From IMG/VR virus record IMGVR_UViG_3300050821_005256, positions 1 to 33,120 of that record: a stretch of DNA of 33,120 bases; one strand, written 5' to 3'. Source of the stretch: a virus. Positions 1 to 6,052 of the stretch are shown here, piece by piece (position 1 is the stretch's first letter; each line of letters begins with the position of its first letter). A program made the translations under genes and the position numbers. A model generated the notes under the pieces. It saw nothing but the letters and a program-made list of their open reading frames with translations, did no database searches and was not told where the DNA came from.

Positions 1-117
1 CAAGCGTACTATCGGTCACTACGCGGCTTCCAATACTTTGGTACGGATTGGATTCGCCGCGCGGTGGAGATTGGTGCAGAAGCAATTAAGATGATTCCAA
101 CAGGAGCTACGACATGA
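1..117 (+). CDS. C-terminal end of a probable endolysin (partial)
   Basis: The open frame enters from the left edge and stops at 115-117, giving 38 visible residues that include YRSLRGFQYFGTDWIRRAVE. The pattern of an aromatic YRSL, then FG-x-x-W-x-x-RR, then a helix resembles the C-terminal peptidoglycan-binding domain that follows glycoside hydrolase family 108 lysozymes. Its stop overlaps the start of the next gene (ATGA), and that gene encodes a two-helix membrane protein, which fits an endolysin-holin pair. No catalytic residues are visible because the N-terminus is outside the window. The reading frame is secure; the family call is tentative. Confidence 0.55.
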   Translation, partial: QAYYRSLRGFQYFGTDWIRRAVEIGAEAIKMIPTGATT

Positions 118-389
118 CTATCGACCCACGTTTTAGTTTCTGGCTCAGCATAACGCTGGCCGTTCTCGGCTTTCTGTCCGGCGCTGGTGGCCAATTCACC
201 GACCTGGGCTTGGATGCGGTTAAAGTGAAAGCATTACTTGCGTTGATTGCGCTTATCATTGGCGTGGGCAATGCGCTTAATGCTGTCCTGGCCGCGATCC
301 CGAGCAAACCCGGCAATCCGAATTTCTATTTGGGTCCGAAGGTCCAGGACCCGCCTGCTCCACAGCCTCCGCTTAAGGCGGTTTCCTGA
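114..389 (+). CDS. small membrane protein, putative holin
   Basis: This 91-residue protein has two strongly hydrophobic segments, about residues 9-27 and 38-62, followed by a proline-rich soluble tail (PPAPQPPLK). The start ATG at 114 overlaps the stop of the upstream endolysin-like gene, and its own stop overlaps the start of the next small gene, so all three are probably translated together. Two membrane helices, under 100 residues and a place beside a cell-wall hydrolase are the usual marks of a phage holin, which would open the inner membrane at lysis. No named holin family is recognised, so the role rests on size, topology and context. Confidence 0.6.
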   Translation: MTIDPRFSFWLSITLAVLGFLSGAGGQFTDLGLDAVKVKALLALIALIIGVGNALNAVLAAIPSKPGNPNFYLGPKVQDPPAPQPPLKAVS

Positions 390-559
390 TGGACCTCTCA
401 ACCATCTTCCAATTCCTGCCCTACGCTTCTCGGCTGGCGGCGGCAGCACAAACCATCGAACGCCTGGAAAAAGACCCTGGCGTTCAAGACATCCTCAAAC
501 TGGTGGAAGAACTCGGGCCGTTGCTGGCCAAGGCTGCGGCGCCGGTTCAGCATGGGTGA
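389..559 (+). CDS. small protein of the lysis cluster
   Basis: This is a 56-residue frame starting at the ATG that overlaps the previous stop (TGATG at 387-391). It begins MDLSTIFQFLPYASRLAAAA and continues with an amphipathic, probably helical region rich in Leu, Glu and Ala (about residues 15-50). There is no clear transmembrane helix. Position and tight coupling suggest a lysis accessory protein or antiholin-like partner, but that is inference only. The stop at 557-559 is followed by about 217 bases without a convincing gene, so this is the last gene of the cluster. Confidence 0.5.
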   Translation: MDLSTIFQFLPYASRLAAAAQTIERLEKDPGVQDILKLVEELGPLLAKAAAPVQHG

Positions 560-568
560 AAGGCGCGG

Positions 569-601
569 CGGCCGTTGAGATTTTTGAAACCCCAACGGCC
601 G
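569..601. other. inverted repeat downstream of the lysis cluster
   Basis: Two perfect 9-base arms (CGGCCGTTG at 569-577 and CAACGGCCG at 593-601) flank a 15-base loop just after the last lysis-type gene. It would form a stable hairpin in RNA of either strand. There is no T tract after it on either side, so it is not a standard intrinsic terminator. It could be a processing or factor-dependent termination site. The rest of 602-776 holds nothing I can name. Confidence 0.4.
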
Positions 602-776
602 ACCTTAGTTTGTGCGGAGGAACTTGGACTTCCGTACCGCTTTCAGAGCCGGGACGTGCGATGCCACATATAACAAACTGTCGAATTAAGGCAAGTGTTG
701 CACGAGGGTCACAGGTTTAGGTCGCGTTTCGGCTTAGAGTTGCGCTTGTAAATGAACCCGATTTAGGAGATTTGAC

Positions 777-1451
777 ATGCGCAGATTTCTCCCCTTCCTT
801 GCCCTTCTGGCGGCCACTGGTACGGCGTCCGCTGCCGATCTTCCTCTAAAGGCCGCGCCCAAGCCCGCGCCGGTCGTCTGTAGCCTGACGCAGTGCAATG
901 TGTGGTTCATCGGTCCATCGATCATGGGCATTGGATCGAACCTGGACATCATCGGCCAGGGAATCGACAACTCCGTCTTCGCCAATGGCGGGTACGTCGC
1001 TCTCACGGGTGGCGCGCAGTATTGGATGAACGGCATGTTCCTCGGCGTCGAGAACATGGGTGGCTGGGCCTTCGGCTCGCCGGCCAGTGTGAACGGCGGC
1101 AGCGTCACGACCCAAGGCGGCCTGGACGTTCTGTGGTTCGAGGCCGGCGGGAGCCTCGGCGATTTCTTCGGTTCCGGCGCCCAGCCGGTGACGATCAACA
1201 ATGCCCTCGCGTCGGACCTGATCTCGCTCTACTTCGGCACGGGCCCGGCACTGCCTTTCGGCAACTCATCGCTTGGCACCCAAAGCTTTTGGACCAGCGG
1301 CGCGGGCGCAAGGTATCTGCTCCCGGCTGCACACCCCATGATGATCGACGTGAAGTACATCTATGGCAACAATCAGAACACCACCGGCCTCGCTGCCAAC
1401 AAGAACGTGCAGCTGGTGGGTGTGAGCCTGCTCGTGCCGTTCGCTTATTGA
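777..1451 (+). CDS. outer-membrane beta-barrel protein (Omp25/Omp31-like)
   Basis: A 224-residue precursor. Residues 1-19 form a Sec signal peptide (MRRFLPFLALLAATGTASA) with an A-x-A cleavage site, followed by ADLPLKAAPKP, a mature start seen in many small outer-membrane proteins of Bradyrhizobium and relatives. The remainder alternates aromatic and glycine-rich strands and ends in VPFAY; a terminal aromatic residue is the usual signal for insertion by the BAM machinery. The start is fixed by AGGAG at 765-769, seven bases upstream. It stands apart from the lysis genes with its own upstream region, as expected for a gene that can be expressed from a prophage. It may alter receptor display or exclude other phages; that role is inference. 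The fold call is fairly secure. Confidence 0.75.
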   Translation: MRRFLPFLALLAATGTASAADLPLKAAPKPAPVVCSLTQCNVWFIGPSIMGIGSNLDIIGQGIDNSVFANGGYVALTGGAQYWMNGMFLGVENMGGWAFGSPASVNGGSVTTQGGLDVLWFEAGGSLGDFFGSGAQPVTINNALASDLISLYFGTGPALPFGNSSLGTQSFWTSGAGARYLLPAAHPMMIDVKYIYGNNQNTTGLAANKNVQLVGVSLLVPFAY

Positions 1452-1452
1452 C

Positions 1453-1539
1453 ATGCAAGACGCGTTCAACATCATTGTCGGTTTAGTGCTTCTGGTTATC
1501 GTCCTGCGTTGGGCCGCAGCAGCGTTGAACCGGCAATGA
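1453..1539 (+). CDS. 28-residue single-pass membrane peptide
   Basis: A short frame starts one base after the stop of the outer-membrane protein gene. It encodes a short polar N-terminus, one hydrophobic helix (about residues 6-19, containing IIVGLVLLVIVL) and an Arg/Trp/Ala tail. Its stop overlaps the start of the next tiny membrane gene. Expression is plausible from tight spacing and the clean helix, but at this length chance cannot be excluded. Function unknown. Confidence 0.35.
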   Translation: MQDAFNIIVGLVLLVIVLRWAAAALNRQ

Positions 1540-1634
1540 TGCACGATCTTATCTGGGTTGGGTTCTGGGTCGAGGTGCTGGCACTCTTATCGGTGCTGGC
1601 GTTCATGACCCGGAACTTCAACAATCCAGGATGA
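1536..1634 (+). CDS. 32-residue single-pass membrane peptide
   Basis: It starts with tandem ATG codons overlapping the stop of the previous frame (CAATGATG) and encodes one hydrophobic helix (about residues 4-24, VGFWVEVLALLSVLAF) and a polar tail ending at 1634. Together with the previous frame it makes a coupled pair of tiny membrane peptides between the outer-membrane gene and a strong hairpin. Function unknown; spanin or toxin-like roles are possible but not supported by any motif. Confidence 0.35.
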   Translation: MMHDLIWVGFWVEVLALLSVLAFMTRNFNNPG

Positions 1635-1667
1635 TACTTTAGTACCGGGACTTAAGTATTGGAATAA

Positions 1668-1706
1668 AAATCCATGCTACGGTGTACCATTACGTAGCAT
1701 GGATTT
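1668..1706. other. long perfect hairpin between gene groups
   Basis: A perfect 14-bp inverted repeat: AAATCCATGCTACG at 1668-1681 and its reverse complement at 1693-1706, separated by 11 bases. The A-rich left edge and T-rich right edge would allow weak bidirectional termination. It sits between the tiny membrane genes and the next small gene, so it may instead be an operator or a processing site. I saw no second copy of the arms. Confidence 0.55.
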
Positions 1707-1736
1707 CTCCACTTGAGACTTAACACAGATGGTGGC

Positions 1737-2036
1737 ATGTCGGCGGAACAATTGCAGTTTTTGATATCACTGCTGACGGGCATGGGGTCGCTGCTGGTAG
1801 CCGGGGGGACGCTCGCTTGGTTCATCGCCACCCAATTCCGCAAGAACCGCAGCGAGTTTTGGCGCGGCTTGACGGAGCTGCACAACACCATCACTTCCAA
1901 GATCGATGACCATGCCAAGGACGACAAGATTCAGTTCAAGGATTTGAGTAACGAGATGTGGCGGCTGCGGCTGGCAGTCGCTCGGGGCAACGGCGAAGAA
2001 ATACCACACCGGCCGGAGAGTAACGGGGATTTCTAA
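1737..2036 (+). CDS. membrane-anchored coiled-coil protein
   Basis: About 99 residues from the ATG at 1737 (an in-frame TTG at 1713 would add eight). One hydrophobic helix lies near residues 7-32 (LISLLTGMGSLLVAGGTLAW), followed by a charged helical region (TELHNTITSKIDDHAKDDK) and a basic, proline-containing tail. No good ribosome-binding site distinguishes the two starts. The next gene has the same architecture. A membrane helix followed by a coiled coil fits small phage envelope proteins such as spanin-like components, but no family is recognised. Confidence 0.55.
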   Translation: MSAEQLQFLISLLTGMGSLLVAGGTLAWFIATQFRKNRSEFWRGLTELHNTITSKIDDHAKDDKIQFKDLSNEMWRLRLAVARGNGEEIPHRPESNGDF

Positions 2037-2051
2037 GGGTGGGGCGGTGAT

Positions 2052-2336
2052 GTGGACTACCAGCTTGTCATAGCTATCGGTGCGCTGCTGGTTTCTGTCC
2101 TCGTCGCTTTCAGCCGAACGATGGACAAGTCTCTCTCCATCCGTGAACACGAGGAATTCAGTAAAAATACCAAAGAGCAGATCGAGCGGCTAAGGCAGGA
2201 TGCAATTCGCGACACATTTGGAATCAAGACAGACTTCAATCGCGATGTGGACCGAATCGAGAAACGGCTGGATTACATCGAACAGACTCGCCCAACTACG
2301 GGAGAGCTTGAGGCTCGACTTGATAAGAAGCCATGA
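2052..2336 (+). CDS. membrane-anchored coiled-coil protein
   Basis: 94 residues from a GTG start preceded by the G-rich stretch GGGGCGG. A single N-terminal membrane helix (about residues 4-20, LVIAIGALLVSVLVAF) is followed by a long charged helix with heptad-like spacing (residues 25-90, including KEQIERLRQD and DRIEKRLDYIEQ). It repeats the anchor-plus-coil design of the gene before it, so the two may act together at the inner membrane. An ATG at 2050 is out of frame. Function not recognised. Confidence 0.55.
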   Translation: MDYQLVIAIGALLVSVLVAFSRTMDKSLSIREHEEFSKNTKEQIERLRQDAIRDTFGIKTDFNRDVDRIEKRLDYIEQTRPTTGELEARLDKKP

Positions 2337-2339
2337 TCG

Positions 2340-2519
2340 ATGCCCTCCATCCAACTCCCCGCCAACGGCAAGTGCCCGAAGTGCGGTGCTCATATCACGC
2401 TCTCGCGGATCGAGCCGCACCCGGTCAAGCCAATCGCATACCACTACTACGATTGCGCCACGTGCGGGCCGGTGCTGGTTAAGGTGTACGACATCAGCGT
2501 TCGACAACCTGATCCCTAA
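2340..2519 (+). CDS. small zinc-ribbon protein
   Basis: A 59-residue frame three bases after the previous gene. It holds a CPKCG knuckle at residues 12-16 and a C-x-x-CG knuckle near 39-43 (CATCG), spaced as in a zinc ribbon, with a His/Tyr-rich linker. It probably folds around one zinc ion and may bind nucleic acid or protein. The last 26 bases overlap, tail to tail, the 3' end of the leftward gene at 2494-2853, so this is where rightward and leftward transcription meet. Confidence 0.55.
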   Translation: MPSIQLPANGKCPKCGAHITLSRIEPHPVKPIAYHYYDCATCGPVLVKVYDISVRQPDP

Positions 2520-2853
2520 CAGTCGGCGGTGCAAATTTAAGAACAGTGGGGTCCTGTTTGGGTGGATGCGTGGCCCGTAGCGTTTCTTGCGCTTCCGCAA
2601 AAATCACCTTCATCTTGGATTCGTACAGATCGACCTTGCGCAAGGCTGCGTCGCGCTGTCGTACCAGCTTTTCGACGTACTTGCGTAGATGTTCGTTTTC
2701 TTGTGACACCGCCTGGAATGCGGTTTTTAAAGAATCGTTTTCCGCTTCCAAGCTGTCGTTGCGCTCGTAAATTTGATCGACCTTAATCGTCAAGGCGCTG
2801 GCCATTTCTATGGCACCAGCGCGCTCGTCGCTTGAAATTTCCTCAATGCTCAT
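2494..2853 (-). CDS. coiled-coil protein, last gene of the leftward operon
   Basis: 119 residues. The start ATG (2851-2853) has GGAG six bases upstream, which favours it over an in-frame TTG two codons earlier. Residues about 20-95 are a continuous charged helix with heptad leucines (RNDSLEAENDSLKTAFQ, ENEHLRKYVEKLVRQ), so the protein is probably a dimeric coiled coil. The tail is proline-rich. It lies beyond a hairpin terminator for the upstream leftward genes, so it may have its own promoter or depend on readthrough. No specific function is recognised. Confidence 0.6.
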   Translation of the reverse strand: MSIEEISSDERAGAIEMASALTIKVDQIYERNDSLEAENDSLKTAFQAVSQENEHLRKYVEKLVRQRDAALRKVDLYESKMKVIFAEAQETLRATHPPKQDPTVLKFAPPTVRDQVVER

Positions 2854-2908
2854 TCTCAACTCCTTTGGTTTTCGATTTTACCGACAGTTCTCTTGACAGC
2901 AGGGGAAA

Positions 2909-2932
2909 GCCGCCCTCATTGCTGAGGGCGGC
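2909..2932 (-). terminator. intrinsic-type terminator for leftward genes
   Basis: A perfect 10-bp stem (GCCGCCCTCA with TGAGGGCGGC) around a 4-base loop. In the leftward direction the stem is followed by a short T run (TTTCCCC). It starts seven bases beyond the stop of the 48-residue gene at 2939-3085, where a terminator of the leftward small-gene operon would be expected. The T run is short, so it may be leaky and let RNA reach the coiled-coil gene beyond. Confidence 0.65.
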
Positions 2933-2938
2933 ACCACC

Positions 2939-3085
2939 CTACTTCTTTCCAATCGTTTTTGATGTCTCCAGCGAGCACATCGCGTTCGCCGCATTGCAGG
3001 CCGCTTGGGAGAACCGCAAGGCGTCCTCCGACTTATCAGCCTTTGCCGCCTTCGTAATCATTTCCTTCACTTCGGTGTCACTCAT
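2939..3085 (-). CDS. small helical protein
   Basis: A 48-residue frame, MSDTEVKEM at the start and TSKTIGKK at the end, rich in Ala, Lys and Glu and predicted to be mostly helix, with two Cys (QAACNAANAMC). A GGAG lies about 12 bases upstream. It ends just before the hairpin terminator, as expected of the last gene of a transcript. No function recognised. Confidence 0.5.
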   Translation of the reverse strand: MSDTEVKEMITKAAKADKSEDALRFSQAACNAANAMCSLETSKTIGKK

Positions 3086-3157
3086 CGGGTTCTAGCTCCG
3101 ATTTGAGAAAGCTAGCGGCTTAAGTCCGGGTCGCCAGCGGTCCCGGTTGTTTGGCCA

Positions 3158-3400
3158 TCAGCCGTCAAGTTCTTTCAGCCACTCCCGAACGTCGCGGGGT
3201 TCGACCCCGGAATCAACCGGGTCCTTCGTGGGTTGGGCTTCCCCACTCTCAACTTGATCGAAGGCCTTGTTGATTTCGGCGCATAGTTCCTCGGCAGTGC
3301 ATTCGTGGGCGCGCTCGCTGGGGAAGATATTAAAGTTGAGGCAACGCCGGTCAGGGTCGCCAAATAGGCGATCCATGAGGCGCGTCTGTTCCGGTCCCAT
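3158..3400 (-). CDS. hypothetical acidic protein
   Basis: 80 residues from an ATG preceded by GGAGATTGAA. The protein is acidic, with a basic aromatic N-terminal part (RLFGDPDRRCLNFNIFP) and a C-terminal helix ending WLKELDG. There are no membrane helices and no recognised domain. It belongs to the leftward early operon. Confidence 0.55.
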   Translation of the reverse strand: MGPEQTRLMDRLFGDPDRRCLNFNIFPSERAHECTAEELCAEINKAFDQVESGEAQPTKDPVDSGVEPRDVREWLKELDG

Positions 3401-3421
3401 TTCAATCTCCGTGTTAATCGC

Positions 3422-3637
3422 TTATGAGCGCCTGATTTTATCAGGTCCCTTGCGCGGGTGCGGGTCCTGCCGCAGTAGGCTCGGCCACGTTCCGTCGTCC
3501 TCCACAATGCTCGTCACCACGCGCCCCGACCCGCTGCAATGAGTGCAGCTCAGGTCTGGCGCGGTCATGCGGTCGTTAAAGCCCTTTCCGGTGCCGCCGC
3601 ACTTAGGACATACGCCATAGTGTGTCGTGCGCTTCAT
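3422..3637 (-). CDS. DnaJ-type zinc-finger protein
   Basis: 71 residues from the ATG at 3635-3637, which has GAGG seven bases upstream and overlaps the stop of the gene before it. It holds two CxxCxGxG repeats, CPKCGGTGKG near residues 8-17 and CTHCSGSGRV near 29-38, the pattern that binds zinc in the cysteine-rich domain of DnaJ. There is no J domain, so it is not a co-chaperone. Phage proteins with this finger probably use it for protein or nucleic-acid contacts. The 11382-11939 protein carries a related finger. Confidence 0.6.
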   Translation of the reverse strand: MKRTTHYGVCPKCGGTGKGFNDRMTAPDLSCTHCSGSGRVVTSIVEDDGTWPSLLRQDPHPRKGPDKIRRS

Positions 3638-3804
3638 TTGTTTGCCTCGCGGATTATTTGTTCCAGCGTGTCGTTGTTGTCTTTGGCCCAAGTATAGCCG
3701 ACCGCTACCATCGTTTGCATTCCCGCCCTAACGCCGCGCGGTAATAGTTTGTAGCCCCACCATATCATTAGGCATCCCATACGGAAGCGGATTAGGTGTA
3801 TCAC
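3634..3804 (-). CDS. small protein with a hydrophobic N-terminal segment
   Basis: 56 residues from a GTG (3802-3804) that overlaps the upstream stop (GTGA); its stop overlaps the next start (ATGA). These overlaps on both sides support the frame and the GTG start. The N-terminus is basic and hydrophobic (HLIRFRMGCLMIWWGYKLLP) and may insert in the membrane; the rest is polar and ends IIREANK. Function unknown. Confidence 0.55.
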   Translation of the reverse strand: MIHLIRFRMGCLMIWWGYKLLPRGVRAGMQTMVAVGYTWAKDNNDTLEQIIREANK

Positions 3805-4118
3805 TTTGGGTCCCGTGTTAACTGCTCAATAGTCTCCGCAAGCGCGGCTTCTGCCTCGTGGGCGCACTCAGTGGCGATCTTGGAAAGTCCATCCATGCCT
3901 TCGCCTTTAGCTGCGAATGCCAATAGCCCGAATGTCATGGCTGATCTGTCAAGCGCCTCCCTCAACGCCGCGATCACCTTCGCGTCGGATTCGCGTTTGG
4001 CTTCATATTCAGGGATGCAATCGACTGCCTCTTGCATCTGGGCAATTCGGGTGTCGCGTTCGGCAATTGCCTTCGCATCGGTTTCGATCTTTAGATTCAA
4101 TTCGGAATGTGTTTTCAT
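3801..4118 (-). CDS. coiled-coil protein
   Basis: 105 residues, ATG overlapping the upstream stop. The first half is a charged helix (LKIETDAKAIAERDTRIAQM) and the second contains an Ala-rich helical stretch ending ETIEQLTRDPK. Coiled-coil dimerisation is likely. It is coupled by overlaps to genes on both sides. No enzymatic motif is visible and no family is recognised. Confidence 0.55.
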   Translation of the reverse strand: MKTHSELNLKIETDAKAIAERDTRIAQMQEAVDCIPEYEAKRESDAKVIAALREALDRSAMTFGLLAFAAKGEGMDGLSKIATECAHEAEAALAETIEQLTRDPK

Positions 4119-4291
4119 TTCCCGACTATCTCGGCGTTACGCGGCTGTGACAGAACTTCGAGCAGGCTCACCAGGGCATCCTCAACCTCGACGGCCATAA
4201 CTTCAGCGCGCTCTACGTCATTGCGGTAGCGTCCTCGCCTAGCCTTGGTGAGCCTATCGAGAATATCCTTGAAGGTTACGCGCTGTGTCAT
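4115..4291 (-). CDS. small basic-acidic protein
   Basis: 58 residues from the ATG at 4289-4291, with GGAGAG upstream; in-frame codons further upstream lack a site this good. The N-terminal half is basic (TFKDILDRLTKARRGRYRND) and the C-terminal half acidic and helical (AEVMAVEVEDALVSLLEVL). The stop overlaps the next start. Function not recognised. Confidence 0.5.
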   Translation of the reverse strand: MTQRVTFKDILDRLTKARRGRYRNDVERAEVMAVEVEDALVSLLEVLSQPRNAEIVGK

Positions 4292-4293
4292 CG

Positions 4294-4557
4294 TTACTCT
4301 CCGGCCGCCTTGGCCCACTCGCGCAGCTTTGCTGCTGCGCGTTGGCCTTCGGCGCGATCTTCCTCCGTGTCGTTTCCAATTGGTTCCTCCATCGCCTTGG
4401 CGAGATTTTCCAATTTCTCAGCCTCGGTAAGATGCCGCCCGCGCCGGATTGCCGCACCTGCGGCAGCTAGAGCGGAGCGCGCCCACAGATAATCGCGCCA
4501 TGGCGTCTGATCCATCATGACCTCAACCAACCTTGCGTGCTTCTCGCGCTCGTCCAT
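4294..4557 (-). CDS. hypothetical helical protein
   Basis: 87 residues from the ATG at 4555-4557, followed two bases after its stop by the next gene. It is highly charged and Ala-rich (WARSALAAAGAAIRRGRHL, RAEGQRAAAKLREWAKAAG). The leader bases AGGCAACTCAA before the ATG are nearly the same as those before the IS-interrupted gene at 11343, hinting at a duplicated leader. No domain recognised. Confidence 0.5.
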   Translation of the reverse strand: MDEREKHARLVEVMMDQTPWRDYLWARSALAAAGAAIRRGRHLTEAEKLENLAKAMEEPIGNDTEEDRAEGQRAAAKLREWAKAAGE

Positions 4558-4580
4558 TTGAGTTGCCTGCTTGTGGAGGT

Positions 4581-4793
4581 TTAATCGCCTTTGCGAATGC
4601 GATCTTGGACTCCACGTAGGAGCGCCTCTACGGCACGTCCATCCAGCGGCGGCCGCGCTACATCTTTCCCCGTTAGGAGGGAATCGCACCAATTCGTCGG
4701 CACCAGTCTTGCACAGCGCTCTCGTTCGGCAGCAACCGCTATCTCAATGGCGCGTTTGCGGGAGGATGTCTTGGGTATCACGGATTTCTCCAT
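4581..4793 (-). CDS. hypothetical protein
   Basis: 70 residues from the ATG at 4791-4793. The frame stays open upstream to 4868, but that would overlap the conserved gene at 4813-5229, so the internal ATG is preferred. It contains an Ala/Glu/Arg helix (RAIEIAVAAERERCARLVP) and a C-terminal helix (AVEALLRGVQDRIRKGD). The AERERCA motif is common in small phage proteins that deal with nucleotides or replication, but no function can be given. Confidence 0.45.
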   Translation of the reverse strand: MEKSVIPKTSSRKRAIEIAVAAERERCARLVPTNWCDSLLTGKDVARPPLDGRAVEALLRGVQDRIRKGD

Positions 4794-4812
4794 GCTGTTG
4801 TGATGTTTGTGC

Positions 4813-5229
4813 CTAACCGTCTTCGCTTTGCCTAGAGACTTCACGATCAATACGCTCGATCTCGGCAACGATCAGCGCGCCAGCTTTAACGAGATCACGT
4901 CGACGATTTCCCCTCATGTGGCAATCTGCAATATCCCACGGCCAAATGGTGACGTTGGCATGATGCCCAGCTCGGCATTGCCCGCTGACGGCCCGGCGCC
5001 CAATGGCATAGGCCGCCGCAGCGTAAGCGAGATCACCTTGGCCGTGTATTTGGTCATCATGCGATGGCGACCAGCCTTTTATTTCGATCTGGCGCTTGCG
5101 CTCGGCGGCAATATCTTCGATTGCGGCGGCTAGGCATAACGATTTCTGAGCAGCCACGATGTCGAGCAGGCGTTTGATTTCCGCGCGCTGACCGCTGATC
5201 ACGTCTTGCTGGTGCTTTCGTAAAATCAT
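4813..5229 (-). CDS. conserved phage protein of unknown function
   Basis: 138 residues. The core has a pattern I recognise from many phage and prophage proteins: IAAERKRQIEIKGWSPSHDD near residues 40-59, then an Ala-rich helix (DLAYAAAAYAIG), a WPWD motif near 95, and the closing RRDLVKAGALIVAEIERIDR. The family is widespread in phages but has no established activity that I can state. The N-terminal 35 residues look like a coiled coil. It is the best-conserved member of this small-gene run. Confidence 0.65.
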   Translation of the reverse strand: MILRKHQQDVISGQRAEIKRLLDIVAAQKSLCLAAAIEDIAAERKRQIEIKGWSPSHDDQIHGQGDLAYAAAAYAIGRRAVSGQCRAGHHANVTIWPWDIADCHMRGNRRRDLVKAGALIVAEIERIDREVSRQSEDG

Positions 5230-5288
5230 GGCTGCTAACGTCCTGTTAACCGGCTTTTGCGCCTTCGATGACCAAGGCGCATGGTTGG

Positions 5289-5468
5289 TTAGAGTAAAAT
5301 TTCATTCCTGACGGGCTTAGGCAAAGGTGAAACTTTGCTTTCGGGATCGACCGCGTAGGCAATGAAGCCGTTGGGGCTGCGGTCAACAATACAAACGCCG
5401 TCACGAAAACATTTGACCACAGACGCGATGATTTCAGTTGGCGAAGCATGGTCGGCATTCCTTTCCAT
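5289..5468 (-). CDS. small conserved-looking protein
   Basis: 59 residues from the ATG at 5466-5468, three bases after the previous stop. The sequence (TEIIASVVKCFRDGVCIVDR, then a Pro-rich tail) has normal amino-acid balance and two Cys nine residues apart. A longer frame on the same strand (to 5620) exists in another register, but it overlaps the well-started gene at 5472-5648 and has odd composition, so this one is preferred. Function unknown. Confidence 0.45.
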   Translation of the reverse strand: MERNADHASPTEIIASVVKCFRDGVCIVDRSPNGFIAYAVDPESKVSPLPKPVRNEILL

Positions 5469-5471
5469 GGA

Positions 5472-5648
5472 CTATTTTTCCAGATGAGGTAGGGCCGCAA
5501 GCATCGTCCTCGCGGCGGCGATAGTTTGTTCAACCGTGAGATTGCTTCCAGCATCCTCGTCGCGGTCGCCATCCTCGCGAATAATGGCATCTGCCCAAGC
5601 CTTGAGGGCGGTCCAGGCATTTTCCTTACTCAGTTCTGGAACAATCAT
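5472..5648 (-). CDS. small acidic helical protein
   Basis: 58 residues, ATG at 5646-5648 with GGAGA upstream, overlapping the stop of the gene before it. It includes NAWTALKAWADAIIRE and VEQTIAAARTMLAALPHL, both amphipathic helices, with an acidic loop (EDGDRDEDAG). A longer upstream extension to 5732 is open but has poor composition and would overlap the 53-residue gene. No function recognised. Confidence 0.5.
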   Translation of the reverse strand: MIVPELSKENAWTALKAWADAIIREDGDRDEDAGSNLTVEQTIAAARTMLAALPHLEK

Positions 5649-5806
5649 TGGGGCTTCTCCTGCAACATCTGTTTTAGGACAGTGATGCGCGTCCGTAGCA
5701 GCACTATTTCGGCAATCGCATCTGTGGCGCATTTGGCGACGTAATAATGGCTGCGCTCCGTCGTCGCTTGTTTGCGAAGGTCGTCTAGCCGCTCCAAAAT
5801 ATCCAT
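5645..5806 (-). CDS. 53-residue helical protein
   Basis: Starts at the ATG 5804-5806 and ends in a TGA overlapping the next ATG. The sequence (MDILERLDDLRKQATTERSH, LLRTRITVLKQMLQEKP) is a charged amphipathic helix likely to form a coiled coil. The internal ribosome-binding site of the following gene lies in its last codons. No function recognised. Confidence 0.5.
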   Translation of the reverse strand: MDILERLDDLRKQATTERSHYYVAKCATDAIAEIVLLRTRITVLKQMLQEKPQ

Positions 5807-5818
5807 GCTAACCCCGTG

Positions 5819-6052
5819 TTAGCGTCTATTCGCTGCGGCTAAAAGCCGTTCGTACTCGGCGAGAGGAACAAGTTTGAACTTACGGTCACGTCCATAGTCC
5901 ACATTTGGATTGTGCTTGTTCCGAAACATTCCGTTACGATGCCAAACAGATCGCACGTAGGCTGGGTGGCACGAAACACGCTCTGATATTTCCTCGCTTG
6001 TTAGCGCCGGGCTAGTCTTGCAGAGCGCCAAAATTTGTTCAGCTTTACTCAC
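5819..6052 (-). CDS. small helix-turn-helix DNA-binding protein
   Basis: 77 residues from a GTG start at 6050-6052 with AGGAG five bases upstream, overlapping the 3' end of the HNH gene. Residues about 5-40 look like a winged or simple helix-turn-helix (ILALCKTSPALTSEEISERV followed by HPAYVRSVWHRNG, the recognition helix). The C-terminal part is basic (NVDYGRDRKFKLVP). A role in regulating early genes is plausible. The ATG further upstream lies inside the HNH gene and is less likely. Confidence 0.6.
   Translation of the reverse strand: MSKAEQILALCKTSPALTSEEISERVSCHPAYVRSVWHRNGMFRNKHNPNVDYGRDRKFKLVPLAEYERLLAAANRR

Noticed and set aside
569-601. Hairpin after the lysis cluster as an intrinsic terminator
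   Set aside because: No T tract follows on either side, so it is listed only as an inverted repeat.
3801-4200. A plus-strand 134-codon frame
   Set aside because: Antisense to two coupled leftward genes, Ser-rich composition typical of a shadow frame.
5246-5620. A 124-codon minus-strand frame
   Set aside because: It overlaps the well-started gene at 5472-5648 and has a less natural sequence than the 59-residue frame at 5289-5468.
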